Below are positions 6,721-17,365 of a stretch of DNA of 24,289 bases, piece after piece. The notes beneath the pieces were generated by a model. The model saw nothing but the letters and a program-made list of their open reading frames with translations, made no database searches and had not been told where the DNA came from. The stretch comes from JBBPXY01 sp038200435. GTDB taxonomy: Bacteria > Actinomycetota > Thermoleophilia > Solirubrobacterales > Solirubrobacteraceae. The stretch covers positions 1-24,289 of the forward strand of contig JBBPXY010000042.1 in the NCBI GenBank assembly GCA_038200435.1, read 5' to 3'. The position numbers and the translations under genes were made by a program. How positions within the stretch are numbered: the stretch's first letter is position 1; each line of letters begins with the position of its first letter.

Positions 6721-8042
6721 TGTTCGCCGCTCCCCAAGAGCCGCGCGATGTCCTCGTCCGGGGCGCCCACGTGCTCGACCCACGCGAGGGCGTCGACGAG
6801 CCGCTGGACGTGCTGGTGCGCGACGGCGTAGTAGCCGAGCTCGGGGCGCCCGGATCGATGCCGGACGCGGGCGCCGAGGTCATCGACGCCGAAGGCCGGC
6901 ACCTGTTCCCGGCGTTCTTCGATCCGCATGTGCACTTCCGCACGCCCGGGCAGGAGCACAAGGAGGACATCGAGACGGGCACGGCCGCGGCGGCCGCGGG
7001 GGGCTACTGCGGCGTGGTGTGCATGCCCAACACCGATCCGGTGGTCGACGACGCCTCGATTCTCCGCTCTCTCACCGAGACCGCCCGGCGCGTGTCCGGG
7101 GTGCCGGTTGGCTTTCTCGCCGCGATCACGCGCGGTCTGAACGGAACCGATCTCACCGAGATGGCCGAGCTGCGCGACGCGGGTGCCCTCGGTTTCACCG
7201 ACGACGGGCGGCCGCTGGTATCCGCCGGGATGCTCCGGCGCGCTCTCCAGTACCAGCGGCTCGCCGGTGGAGTCGTCGCGCTCCACGAGGAGGATCCGTC
7301 TCTCTCGGGGCAAGGATCGATGCACGAGGGTGCGGTGTCGGCGCTGCTCGGCCTGACCGGGATCCCGTCGATCTCGGAGTCGACGATGGTCGGCCGTGAC
7401 GCCGCCATCGCGCGCTATGAGGACGCGCGCGTGCACTTCCAGCATCTTTCCGCGTGTGAGTCGGTCGACGCGTTGCGCGCGGCGATAGCGAGCGGAGCGA
7501 AGGTCACCGCCGAGGTCTCGCCGCACCACCTGACCCTTACCGACGAGGCTGTTCGGTCGCTCGACACGCGGCTCAAGATGAACCCGCCGCTACGCACCGA
7601 GAACGACCGGCAAGCGCTGATCGATGGTCTCCGCGACGGGGCGATCGACTGCATCGCGACCGACCACGCCCCGCACGCGCGCCACGAGAAGGAGGTGCCG
7701 TGGGAGGAGGCGCCGATGGGGACGACGGGCCTCGAGACGGCTTTCGCCGCGGTTCACACGGAGCTCGTCGTGCCGGGTGTGTTGCCGCTCGGCCGGGTGG
7801 TCGACGCTTTGAGCCGGGGCGCCGAAACCCTCGATGAGCCGCTGCCCGCGATCCGCGTTGGTGCCGAGGCGAACCTCGTGCTGGTCGATCTCGGCGCGAG
7901 CTGGGAGGCCGGAGCCGAGGGCTACGCGAGCCGCTCGGAGAACTGCTGCTTTCACGGTCGCGCCCTGCAGGGCCGCGTCGAGCTGACGGTGGCGGCCGGC
8001 TCGGTCGCCTACGAGCGCGCGGCAGCGCTCGTGAGCTCGTGA
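6720..8042 (+). CDS. pyrC: Dihydroorotase (type I)
   Basis: The 440-residue amidohydrolase cyclises carbamoyl aspartate to dihydroorotate. Zn ligands lie in FDPHVHFRTPGQEHKED (His70, His72 in the DxHxH motif). MPNTDP, FTDDGRPL, the SPHHLTLTDE segment and ATDHAPH (catalytic Asp) follow in the usual order. The long form with PGQEHKED places it in type I with Bacillus PyrC. The start ATG 6720 overlaps the pyrB stop by one base; the same frame runs open upstream inside pyrB, but family similarity begins only here. The stop overlaps carA (GTGA). Confidence 0.95.
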   Translation: MFAAPQEPRDVLVRGAHVLDPREGVDEPLDVLVRDGVVAELGAPGSMPDAGAEVIDAEGRHLFPAFFDPHVHFRTPGQEHKEDIETGTAAAAAGGYCGVVCMPNTDPVVDDASILRSLTETARRVSGVPVGFLAAITRGLNGTDLTEMAELRDAGALGFTDDGRPLVSAGMLRRALQYQRLAGGVVALHEEDPSLSGQGSMHEGAVSALLGLTGIPSISESTMVGRDAAIARYEDARVHFQHLSACESVDALRAAIASGAKVTAEVSPHHLTLTDEAVRSLDTRLKMNPPLRTENDRQALIDGLRDGAIDCIATDHAPHARHEKEVPWEEAPMGTTGLETAFAAVHTELVVPGVLPLGRVVDALSRGAETLDEPLPAIRVGAEANLVLVDLGASWEAGAEGYASRSENCCFHGRALQGRVELTVAAGSVAYERAAALVSS

Positions 8043-9178
8043 GCGCCTACATCCTCCTCGAGGACGGAGCGCGCTTCGACGGCGAAGCGTGCGGCGCCGA
8101 AGGCACCGCCGTCGGGGAGATCGTCTTCACGACCTCGATGTCGGGCTACCAGGAGGCGGTGACCGACCCGAGCTTCGCCGGTCAGCTGGTCACCTTCACC
8201 TATCCCCACGTGGGCAACTACGGCGTGAGCGCGGAGGCGATGGAGTCAGATCGCATCCACGCCCGCGCGGTGATCATGCGCGCCGCCACTAATCGCGAGG
8301 ATGCCCCGGGCGCCGAGGCCGGCTGGCTCGACTGGCTGCGCGACTGCGGCGTGCCGGCCATCACCGAGCTCGACACGCGCACCCTGGTGCGGCATATCCG
8401 CGACCAGGGCTCGATGCGCGGCGGGGTCTTCCCGGCATCGCTCTCAGAATCCGAAGCGCGAGCGCTCATCGACGCCGAGCCGTCTATGAAGGGCCGCGAT
8501 CTCGCTGCGGAGGTCACGCCGCGCGAGATGCAGAGCTTCGAGCCACTGCCCGGCGCGCCCGAGCACGGCCCGCGCATCGCGATGATCGACACCGGGGTGA
8601 AGACCTCGATCGTGCGCAACCTGCGCGCCCGCGGAGCCCACGTCGAGCTGCATCCCTGCCGCACCTCGTCAGAGGATCTCCTGGCCTCCGACGCAGACGC
8701 CTTCTTCCTCGCCAACGGCCCGGGTGATCCGGCCGCCCTCAACTACGTCGTCGAGACCCTGCGCGAGCTGGTCGGCAAGCGCCCGGTCTACGGGATCTGC
8801 CTCGGCCATCAGCTCCTCTGCCGGGCGGTCGGCCTCGAGACCTACAAGCTCCCGTTCGGCCACCGCGGCGCCAACCACCCGGTGAAGGACCTCACCACCG
8901 GCCGGGTCGAGATCACGAGCCAGAACCACGGCTTCGCGGTGCTCGGTCCCGGCGGAGAGCGCACGATGGACACCGACGAGCCGGTCCGCTGGGACACCGA
9001 CTTCGGAGCCGCAGAGCTGACGCACCTCAATCTCTACGACCGCACGGTCGAAGGCCTCGCCCTGCGCGACGTCCAGGGGGCGACGGTGCAGTACCACCCG
9101 GAAGCAGGACCAGGGCCGCACGATTCGCTTTACCTGTTCGACAGGTTTGTCGCGGAGATCTCGGCGGCGAAGCAATGA
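8039..9178 (+). CDS. carA: Carbamoyl-phosphate synthase small (glutaminase) subunit
   Basis: The 379-residue protein supplies ammonia from glutamine to CarB. An N-terminal CPSase_sm domain (FTTSMSGYQEAVTDPSF, then FTYPHVGNYG) is followed by a class I glutamine amidotransferase domain with nucleophile Cys254 in GICLGHQ and His353/Glu355 in QYHPEAGPGPHDS. The start is GTG 8039, overlapping the pyrC stop by four bases. Unlike all other joints in this operon, the carA-carB junction is not overlapping: a 126-base repeat-bearing gap follows. Confidence 0.95.
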   Translation: MSAYILLEDGARFDGEACGAEGTAVGEIVFTTSMSGYQEAVTDPSFAGQLVTFTYPHVGNYGVSAEAMESDRIHARAVIMRAATNREDAPGAEAGWLDWLRDCGVPAITELDTRTLVRHIRDQGSMRGGVFPASLSESEARALIDAEPSMKGRDLAAEVTPREMQSFEPLPGAPEHGPRIAMIDTGVKTSIVRNLRARGAHVELHPCRTSSEDLLASDADAFFLANGPGDPAALNYVVETLRELVGKRPVYGICLGHQLLCRAVGLETYKLPFGHRGANHPVKDLTTGRVEITSQNHGFAVLGPGGERTMDTDEPVRWDTDFGAAELTHLNLYDRTVEGLALRDVQGATVQYHPEAGPGPHDSLYLFDRFVAEISAAKQ

Positions 9179-9280
9179 GTGGACAGAGGACAGTGCGTCG
9201 GCTTCGCCTCCTCACAGTGGACAGGGCGAGGGCTCAGCGGCCTCGCGCCCTCACCACTGTCCACTGTCCACTGTCCACTA
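9179..9280. repeat. GTGGACAG/CTGTCCAC repeat cluster between carA and carB
   Basis: GTGGACAG occurs at 9179-9186 and 9217-9224, with a further GGACAGTG at 9188-9195. The complement CTGTCCAC occurs three times head to tail with a 7-base period (9257-9264, 9264-9271, 9271-9278). The inner part folds: CAGTGGACAG then GAGGGC pairs with GCCCTC then CTGTCCACTG, around a GC-rich loop. The same octamers recur at 17209-17305. The cluster contains no stop in the carB frame, so an N-terminal extension of CarB is not excluded by frame alone. Confidence 0.8.
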
Positions 9281-9304
9281 GGCCCCTCAACCCAGGCCGG
9301 GCCC

Positions 9305-12399
<3,095 letters not shown>

Positions 12400-12403
<4 letters not shown>

Positions 12404-13227
12404 GCGCCGTCGCCGAGGGCTCGCGCCGCACCCTGGCTCCGCTGGGCCGCCGCCGCGTGAGCGTCACCCGGCGCTGCTCCTACGGCCCCTACGTCGTCAT
12501 CCACTGCCACGACGAGTCGGCTCCCGCGCCGCGTCCGGGGCAGTTCTACATGCTGGCCAGCGCCGAGCGCTGGGGTGGAGGGGAGGGCGAGCGCCCCTAC
12601 CTGCCCCGGGCCCTCTCCTTTCTTCGCGCGCCCGCCGGGACGGATGAGGTGCACTTCTTCTTCGAGGATGTCGGGCCTGGCACAGCGCGCCTGTCCGAGC
12701 TCGAGGCCGGGGAGGAGCTCTGGCTGGCCGGCCCGTTCGGCGTCGGCTTCGCGCCACCCTCGGACGGAGGCCGTGCACTGCTCGTCGGAGGCGGCGTGGG
12801 CATCGCTCCGCTTGCCGCGTGGCAGGACGAGCTCGGCCTCGACGCGGATGCGCTCCTCGGCTTTCGCGACGCACAGCACGCCGAGGGGGCCGCGGTGATG
12901 GCCGCCGCCCAGCTCGCGACCGACGACGGCAGCGCCGGACATCACGGCCTGGTGACCGAACTGCTCGCCGCCGAGCTCGACGGGGGAGAGGAGGCGACGG
13001 TCTACGCCTGTGGCCCGCCCCGGATGCTCGAGGCCGTGAGGGTCATGTGCAGTGAGCGCGCCGTGCCCGCTCAACTTGCGCTCGAATCGGGGATGGCATG
13101 CGGGTTCGGTGCCTGCTTCGGCTGCGTCGTCGCTACGCGCGAGGGCTACAAGCGCCTCTGCCTCGACGGGCCGGTGCTCGACGCGGCCGAGCTCTTGACG
13201 GCGCTGACCCCGGGCGCAGGGCACTGA
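12400..13227 (+). CDS. pyrK: Dihydroorotate dehydrogenase electron-transfer subunit (PyrK-type)
   Basis: The 275-residue flavoprotein has a ferredoxin-reductase-like FAD domain (RPGQFYMLA; YLPRALSF as the RxYS-like flavin motif), an NAD-binding segment LLVGGGVGIAPL, CGPPRMLEAV, and a C-terminal [2Fe-2S] motif with Cys234, Cys239, Cys242 and Cys254 (ACGFGACFGC...LCLDGPV). PyrK passes electrons from PyrD-bound FMN to NAD+. Position between carB and pyrD supports the assignment over other reductases of the family. The start is GTG 12400, overlapping the carB stop by four bases; the first 10-15 residues are less certain. Confidence 0.93.
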
Positions 13228-13230
13228 CTC

Positions 13231-14154
13231 ATGCCGGCGTTGCGCACCGAGTTCTGCGGCCTCACGCTCGAGCATCCGATCGTCAACGGATCGGGCACCT
13301 TCGACGCGATCGCGGCGCGTCGTGCGTTCGGTGACGCACTGCTCGAGGACTTCCCGTTCGCCGCATACGTCTCGAAGACGGTGACCCTCGAACCGCGTCA
13401 GGGCAACGCGCCCCCGAGGCTGTGGGAGCTGCCGGCCGGGCTGATCAACTCGATAGGGCTCCCCAACCGAGGGCTCGAGGGCTACCTCGAGCACGACCTG
13501 CCTCGGCTCGCGGAGCTGCCCGTTCCGCTGATAGTCAACGTCATGGGCTTCACGAGGGAGGAGGTCGCGACGCTCGTCGAGGCTTTCACCGCACGCGAGG
13601 AGGTGGCGGCCATCGAGCTGAACGTGTCGTGCCCCAACGTGAAGACCGGCCTGCTGATGGGCGCCGAGCCCGCCGAGGTGTCCGGCCTGCTCGATCTTGT
13701 CCGGCCGCTGACGCGCAAACCGCTGATCGTCAAGCTCACGCCCAACGCCACCAACCCGGCGGCCGTCGCGCAGGCCGCGCAGGACGCAGGCGCCGACGCG
13801 GTCTCGCTCATCAACACGCTGCGGGGGATGGCCCTGCGCCCTGGGAGCTCCGAACCCTGGCTCGGAGGCCGCACCGGCGGAGTCTCGGGCGCCGGAGTGC
13901 GCGGGGTGGCGCTGGCCCTCCTCGACTCGGTCGCGCAGCGCGTGAGCGTGCCGATCATTGCCATGGGTGGCGTCCAGTCGGGCGCCGACGCGGCGGCGCT
14001 CCTCGGCGCCGGCGCGCGGCTTGTCGCGGTGGGCACGGAGAGCTTTCGCGATCCGATGGCGGGCCGGAGAGTGGCGGGGGAGCTCGAGGAACGCGCAGAA
14101 AAGGGGCAATTGAGCGCCATATTGACTCCGGCGTCACGAAAAATCCCTGCATAA
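13231..14154 (+). CDS. pyrD: Dihydroorotate dehydrogenase, class 1B catalytic subunit
   Basis: The 307-residue FMN enzyme oxidises dihydroorotate to orotate. NGSGTFD (19-25), NSIGLPNRG and the catalytic cysteine Cys134 in LNVSCPNVKTG identify a class 1 enzyme; the adjacent PyrK makes it class 1B (NAD+-linked, cytoplasmic). IVKLTPNAT and GGVQSGADAAALLGAGA complete the FMN site. It starts at ATG 13231, three bases after the pyrK stop, and is the last gene of the operon. pyrF, which often follows, is absent: mihF with its own promoter comes next. Confidence 0.95.
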   Translation: MPALRTEFCGLTLEHPIVNGSGTFDAIAARRAFGDALLEDFPFAAYVSKTVTLEPRQGNAPPRLWELPAGLINSIGLPNRGLEGYLEHDLPRLAELPVPLIVNVMGFTREEVATLVEAFTAREEVAAIELNVSCPNVKTGLLMGAEPAEVSGLLDLVRPLTRKPLIVKLTPNATNPAAVAQAAQDAGADAVSLINTLRGMALRPGSSEPWLGGRTGGVSGAGVRGVALALLDSVAQRVSVPIIAMGGVQSGADAAALLGAGARLVAVGTESFRDPMAGRRVAGELEERAEKGQLSAILTPASRKIPA

Positions 14155-14229
14155 CCGCCGAAATACCTGACTCAGCCTCGATATGGCTAAAGCTCAAGTC
14201 GAGGTCGAGCTGAATTTGGGCGATGGCGG

Positions 14230-14257
14230 TTGTCGGTCTCCCCGATCTATGTAGACT
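14230..14257 (+). promoter_or_regulatory. Predicted promoter of mihF (leaderless or nearly so)
   Basis: TTGTCG (14230-14235) and TAGACT (14252-14257) are separated by 16 bases. Only 9 bases lie between the -10 box and ATG 14267, and no Shine-Dalgarno is present, so transcription would begin at or within a few bases of the start codon. Confidence 0.55.
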
Positions 14258-14266
14258 CGCCGCTCC

Positions 14267-14608
14267 ATGACCACCGGGACGGACACAGCGTTGAAGCCCT
14301 CCGCGGCGCCCGAGCGCTCGCTCGGGCAGCGGATGGATGCGTTGCAACGCGCCAACGAGATCCGGACTCGCCGCGCGCAGCTGAAGCGCGACCTCAAGGC
14401 CGGCCGCCAGTCGATCTACACCCTCCTCAGTGACCCGCCGGAGTGGACGGAGACCGCAAAAGTGGTCGACATGCTGCTCGCGGTCCCCAAGTACGGCCGC
14501 GTCAAGGCCAACAAGATCCTCACGGTCTGTCGCATCTCGCCGAGCAAGACCATCGGTGGCCTCTCCCAGCGCCAGCGCGCGGAGCTGGTCGCCATGCTCC
14601 GCAGGTAG
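14267..14608 (+). CDS. mihF: Actinobacterial integration host factor (mIHF)
   Basis: The 113-residue protein lacks similarity to HU/IHF-alpha/beta. It carries a long basic N-terminal helix (ANEIRTRRAQLKRDLKAG) and a C-terminal helix-two-turns-helix-like DNA-binding region (LLAVPKYGRVKANKIL, then RISPSKTIGGLSQRQRAEL), the mIHF pattern. The family binds DNA without strong specificity, shapes the nucleoid and, in mycobacteria, supports L5 phage integration. It sits directly before gmk and rpoZ as in most actinobacteria. The first 20 residues are variable; ATG 14267 fits the nearby promoter. Confidence 0.93.
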   Translation: MTTGTDTALKPSAAPERSLGQRMDALQRANEIRTRRAQLKRDLKAGRQSIYTLLSDPPEWTETAKVVDMLLAVPKYGRVKANKILTVCRISPSKTIGGLSQRQRAELVAMLRR

Positions 14609-14626
14609 TCGGCGCAGAAGCACAGC

Positions 14627-15184
14627 GTGGGCAGGGTGTTCGTCATCACCGGCCCCTCGGGGGTCGGCAAGGGGACGCTCATTCGCGGCCTGCGCTCGGC
14701 GGTTCCCGAGCTCGAGCTTTCGGTCTCCGCCACCACGCGGGCCCCGCGCCCGGGCGAGAAAGACGCCGTCCACTACCACTTCCTGAGCGACGATCAGTTC
14801 GCGGCGAGGGTGGCGGCCGGCGACTTCGTCGAGCACGCCACCTACTCCGGTCGCCGCTACGGGACGCTGGCCTCCGAGCTCGAGCGCCGCACCCGCGCGG
14901 GGGCGCCAGTGGTGCTCGAGATCGAGCTCCAAGGCGCGCGTCAGGTACGTCAGGCGCTGCCCGGCGCGGTACAGGTGTTCATCGCGCCGCCGTCGCTTGA
15001 CGCGCTGCGCACGCGGCTGGTGGGGAGGGGCACTGACGACCCTCGCCAGGTCGAGGAGCGGATGGCCACCGCGCGCGAGGAGCTCTCAGCCCAAGGGGAG
15101 TTCGGGCACGTGGTGGTCAACGACCGCCTCGAAGACGCCACGGAGCTGCTCGCCGCGATCATCCGCAACACCCTCCGAAGCTAG
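14627..15184 (+). CDS. gmk: Guanylate kinase
   Basis: The 185-residue enzyme phosphorylates GMP/dGMP with ATP. The P-loop GPSGVGKG is at about residues 9-16, followed by the GMP-binding segment SVSATTRAPRPGEKDAVHY and the ATYSGRRYGT loop. LEIELQGARQVRQ and FIAPPSLDALRTRLVGRGTD form the CORE/lid region. It starts at GTG 14627, 18 bases after mihF; a Shine-Dalgarno is weak. Length is slightly short but within the range for the family. The stop TAG lies inside a TAGACT box that may serve rpoZ. Confidence 0.95.
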   Translation: MGRVFVITGPSGVGKGTLIRGLRSAVPELELSVSATTRAPRPGEKDAVHYHFLSDDQFAARVAAGDFVEHATYSGRRYGTLASELERRTRAGAPVVLEIELQGARQVRQALPGAVQVFIAPPSLDALRTRLVGRGTDDPRQVEERMATAREELSAQGEFGHVVVNDRLEDATELLAAIIRNTLRS

Positions 15185-15187
15185 ACT
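15182..15187 (+). promoter_or_regulatory. Possible -10 box for rpoZ
   Basis: TAGACT, identical to the mihF -10, overlaps the gmk stop codon and lies 34 bases before GTG 15222. There is no recognisable -35, so the support is mainly recurrence of the hexamer. Confidence 0.3.
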
Positions 15188-15221
15188 GCAGGGTCAGTTC
15201 TCCCCGAGAAAGGCCCACCGA

Positions 15222-15449
15222 GTGATCTCACCGCGTATCGACCGTCTGCTGGAGCACGTCGACTCGAACTACGCGAGCGTGCTGGTCGCCGCCAAGCGCG
15301 CGCGGCAGATCAACTCGTACTACCACAACCTCGGTGAGGGCACCTTCGACGAGTTCCCGCCGCCGATGATCGACACTTCGTCAAAGAACTACCTGACGAT
15401 CGCGCTTGAGGAAGTAGCGAGCGGGAAGGTCAAGTACCACTACCGCTAA
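15222..15449 (+). CDS. rpoZ: RNA polymerase omega subunit
   Basis: The 75-residue protein has the omega core: SPRIDRLLEHVDSNYASVLVAAKRARQIN, in which the conserved RxxQIN helix ends, followed by a YLTIALEEVASGKVKYHYR C-terminal segment. Omega binds beta' and aids polymerase assembly. GTG 15222 is chosen because GAGAAAGG lies at the right distance and the family N-terminus starts here; the frame is open upstream inside gmk. The position between gmk and coaBC is the standard one. The protein is short, without the acidic tail of some homologues. Confidence 0.93.
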   Translation: MISPRIDRLLEHVDSNYASVLVAAKRARQINSYYHNLGEGTFDEFPPPMIDTSSKNYLTIALEEVASGKVKYHYR

Positions 15450-15488
15450 GCCTTTTGCGCTCAGGCGCGAGGAGGTAGGAGAGCCGGC

Positions 15489-16766
15489 ATGGCCAGGTTG
15501 CTCGTCGGGGTCAGTGGAGGGATCGCCGCCTACAAGGCGCTCGAGTTCGTGCGCCTGGCCACCAAGGCCGGCCACGCGGTGCGCGTGGTGCAGACAGAGA
15601 GCAGCGAGCGCTTCGTCGGCCGCGCTTCTTTCGCCGCGCTGAGCGGAGCACCCGTGCTCGTCTCCGAATGGGAGAGCGACCCCGCGCGCGGCGCGTTCCC
15701 CGATCAGGAGCCGCCCGACCACGAGCCGATCAGCCACCTCGAGCTCGTCGCCCGCGCCGACCTGTTCCTCGTCGCGCCCGCCTCGGCCAACACCCTCGCC
15801 AAGCTTGCGAACGGGCTCGCCGACAACCTGCTGACCAGCGCCGCGCTGGCCGCCCGCTGCCCCGTCCTCGTCGCGCCCGCGATGAACAACCTGATGTACG
15901 AGCACGCGGCGACGCAGGCCAATCTCGAGCTGCTGCGCGCCCGGGGCGCTCGCGTGCTCGAGCCGGCCTCCGGTGATCTCGCCTCGCGCGGCGAGCACGG
16001 GGTGGGCCGGCTCCCTGAGCCGAAGGACCTGCTGGCCGCCTGCGAAGAGGCCCTATCCGAGAAAGCCGCGGCCCGGCGGGGCCCGTGGAGCGGCCTGCGG
16101 GTGCTGGTGACCGCGGGCGGCACGCGCGAGCCGATCGACTCCGTGCGCTACATCGGCAACCGCTCCTCGGGCCGGATGGGCTGGGCGCTCGCCGCCGAGG
16201 CGGTCCGCCGGGGAGCCGAGGTGACGGTCATCGCGGCCAACGTCTCGCTGCCTCGCAGCGAGGGCGTGATCTATCGCGAGGTCGTGACAGCCGAGGAGCT
16301 CGGCCAGGCCGCTCGAGATGAGTTCGAGCGCTGTGACGTCCTGCTGATGGCCGCCGCGGTCGCCGACTTCCGGCCGCGCTCGGCCGCCGCGGAGAAGCTC
16401 GGCAAGGACGCCGGCGTGCCCGCACTCGTGCTCGAGCCGACCGACGATGTGCTGAGCGGCCTCTCCGCCGCCCGCCGCGGCGGACAGACGCTCGTCGGGT
16501 TCGCTGCCGAACACGGAGAGCCCGGCGTGGCCCGGGGGCGCGAGAAGCTCCGGCGCAAGGCGCTCGACCTCGTCGTGGTCAACGACATCTCACGGCCCGA
16601 CATCGGGTTCGACGCCGAGCACAACGAGGTGACGATCCTCGACGCGGATGGGGGTGAGCGCGTCGTCGCCCGTGCCGGCAAGGACGAGGTGGCCGCCGCG
16701 GTGCTCGACGCCGCTGCTCTTCGCCGCACCGCGGGTACCGCGCGCTCGAGCGTCAGCCGGGCCTAG
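15489..16766 (+). CDS. coaBC: Bifunctional CoaBC (phosphopantothenoylcysteine synthetase/decarboxylase)
   Basis: The 425-residue protein makes 4'-phosphopantetheine for coenzyme A. The N-terminal CoaC flavoprotein domain (about 1-185) has GVSGGIAAYK, catalytic His83 in ISHLELV, and APAMNNLMY. The C-terminal CoaB domain has TAGGTREPIDSVRYIGNRSSG, AAAVADFRP and VVNDIS with lysines following FAAEHGE. In the CoaC substrate flap, where E. coli Dfp has an ACGDxGxGR segment, this protein has ASRGEHGVGRLPEP, so the cysteine position reads Ser or Arg. A strong GGAGGTAGGAG precedes ATG 15489. The stop TAG coincides with a TAGACT box before the next gene. Confidence 0.95.
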   Translation: MARLLVGVSGGIAAYKALEFVRLATKAGHAVRVVQTESSERFVGRASFAALSGAPVLVSEWESDPARGAFPDQEPPDHEPISHLELVARADLFLVAPASANTLAKLANGLADNLLTSAALAARCPVLVAPAMNNLMYEHAATQANLELLRARGARVLEPASGDLASRGEHGVGRLPEPKDLLAACEEALSEKAAARRGPWSGLRVLVTAGGTREPIDSVRYIGNRSSGRMGWALAAEAVRRGAEVTVIAANVSLPRSEGVIYREVVTAEELGQAARDEFERCDVLLMAAAVADFRPRSAAAEKLGKDAGVPALVLEPTDDVLSGLSAARRGGQTLVGFAAEHGEPGVARGREKLRRKALDLVVVNDISRPDIGFDAEHNEVTILDADGGERVVARAGKDEVAAAVLDAAALRRTAGTARSSVSRA

Positions 16767-16769
16767 ACT
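16764..16769 (+). promoter_or_regulatory. Possible -10 box, leaderless start of TPR gene
   Basis: TAGACT overlaps the coaBC stop codon and is separated by 7 bases from ATG 16777, the classic leaderless spacing. No Shine-Dalgarno at the proper distance and no clear -35 are visible. Confidence 0.4.
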
Positions 16770-16776
16770 CGTGAGC

Positions 16777-17148
16777 ATGGTTGGAGACGACCTGTACGAC
16801 CTGTTTCAGCGAGGGACCGCGTTGCTCGAAGCCGGTGACTGGCATGCAGCCGTGATCCCGCTCGCGCAGGCACGCGACCTCGACCCGGGCAAAGCGTCGA
16901 TCCGCGAAGCGCTCGGCCGTGCGCTCTTCCGCTCGCAGCGCTACGCCGAGGCCGCGACGGAGTTCGCCGCCGTGGTCGAGACCTCCCCGACCAACGACTT
17001 CGCGCTCTTCTGCCAGGGCCGGGCGCTGCAGCTGCTCGGCCGCCATCAGGAGGCGCGCCACCCCCTGGCGCTCGCGTGCTGCCTGCGCCCGGAGCGGCGG
17101 GACTACCGGCTTTATCGCGACCGGGCGAGGGCCGCGGCGAGCGGGTAG
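16777..17148 (+). CDS. Small TPR-repeat protein
   Basis: The 123-residue protein is built of about three tetratricopeptide helices pairs: YDLFQRGTALLEAGDWHAAV then PLAQARDLDP; SIREALGRALFRSQRYAEAA then FAAVVETSP; DFALFCQGRALQLLGRHQEA then LALACCLRP. The canonical small-large-Gly/Ala-Pro spacing is clear. There is no signal peptide or membrane segment, so it is probably a cytoplasmic protein-interaction module. ATG 16777 is chosen over in-frame upstream starts because those lie inside coaBC and the TPR pattern begins here. In many actinobacteria metK/priA follow coaBC; here this gene and then a repeat region do. Confidence 0.85.
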   Translation: MVGDDLYDLFQRGTALLEAGDWHAAVIPLAQARDLDPGKASIREALGRALFRSQRYAEAATEFAAVVETSPTNDFALFCQGRALQLLGRHQEARHPLALACCLRPERRDYRLYRDRARAAASG

Positions 17149-17209
17149 GTCTCGGCGCGAGCGGCGGCGCGGTCCCTTGCCTGGTCAAGGGAGGGGGAGC
17201 GTCCTCTTC

Positions 17210-17329
17210 TGTCCACGGACGCTTATCAGCCACGGCTGTGGACAGTTCTGCTCGCTCAGCGACCTTTCGTGTCCACGAGCCTCGATCCGCGACCGCCGTG
17301 GACAGTTCTGCTCGGTTGACGAACCTAGC
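17210..17329. repeat. Two-copy 60-base tandem repeat with palindromic arms
   Basis: TGTCCACG starts at 17210 and again at 17270; GTGGACAGTTCTGCTCG starts at 17238 and again at 17298, so both halves repeat with an exact 60-base period. Within each copy TGTCCAC and GTGGACA are inverted, with a 21-base centre, and can form a stem. The 20 bases between arms diverge between copies. The tract lies between the converging 3' ends of the TPR gene and the minus-strand gene at 17366. The octamer is shared with the carA-carB gap. Confidence 0.85.
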
Positions 17330-17365
17330 TCTCGCCTTCCTCGATGCTGTTCGTCGACCCGCTAA

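Noticed and set aside
9179..9304. 42-residue N-terminal extension of CarB
   Set aside because: The frame is open from a GTG after the carA stop, but it translates the repeat cluster; CarB similarity starts at about 9305.
14153..14231. AACCGCC / GGCGGTT inverted pair as the pyrD terminator
   Set aside because: The arms are 65 bases apart, no T-run follows, and the pairing is short enough to be chance.
17210..17329. CRISPR array
   Set aside because: Only two copies exist, the repeat contains its own inverted arms with a variable centre, and no cas genes are nearby.
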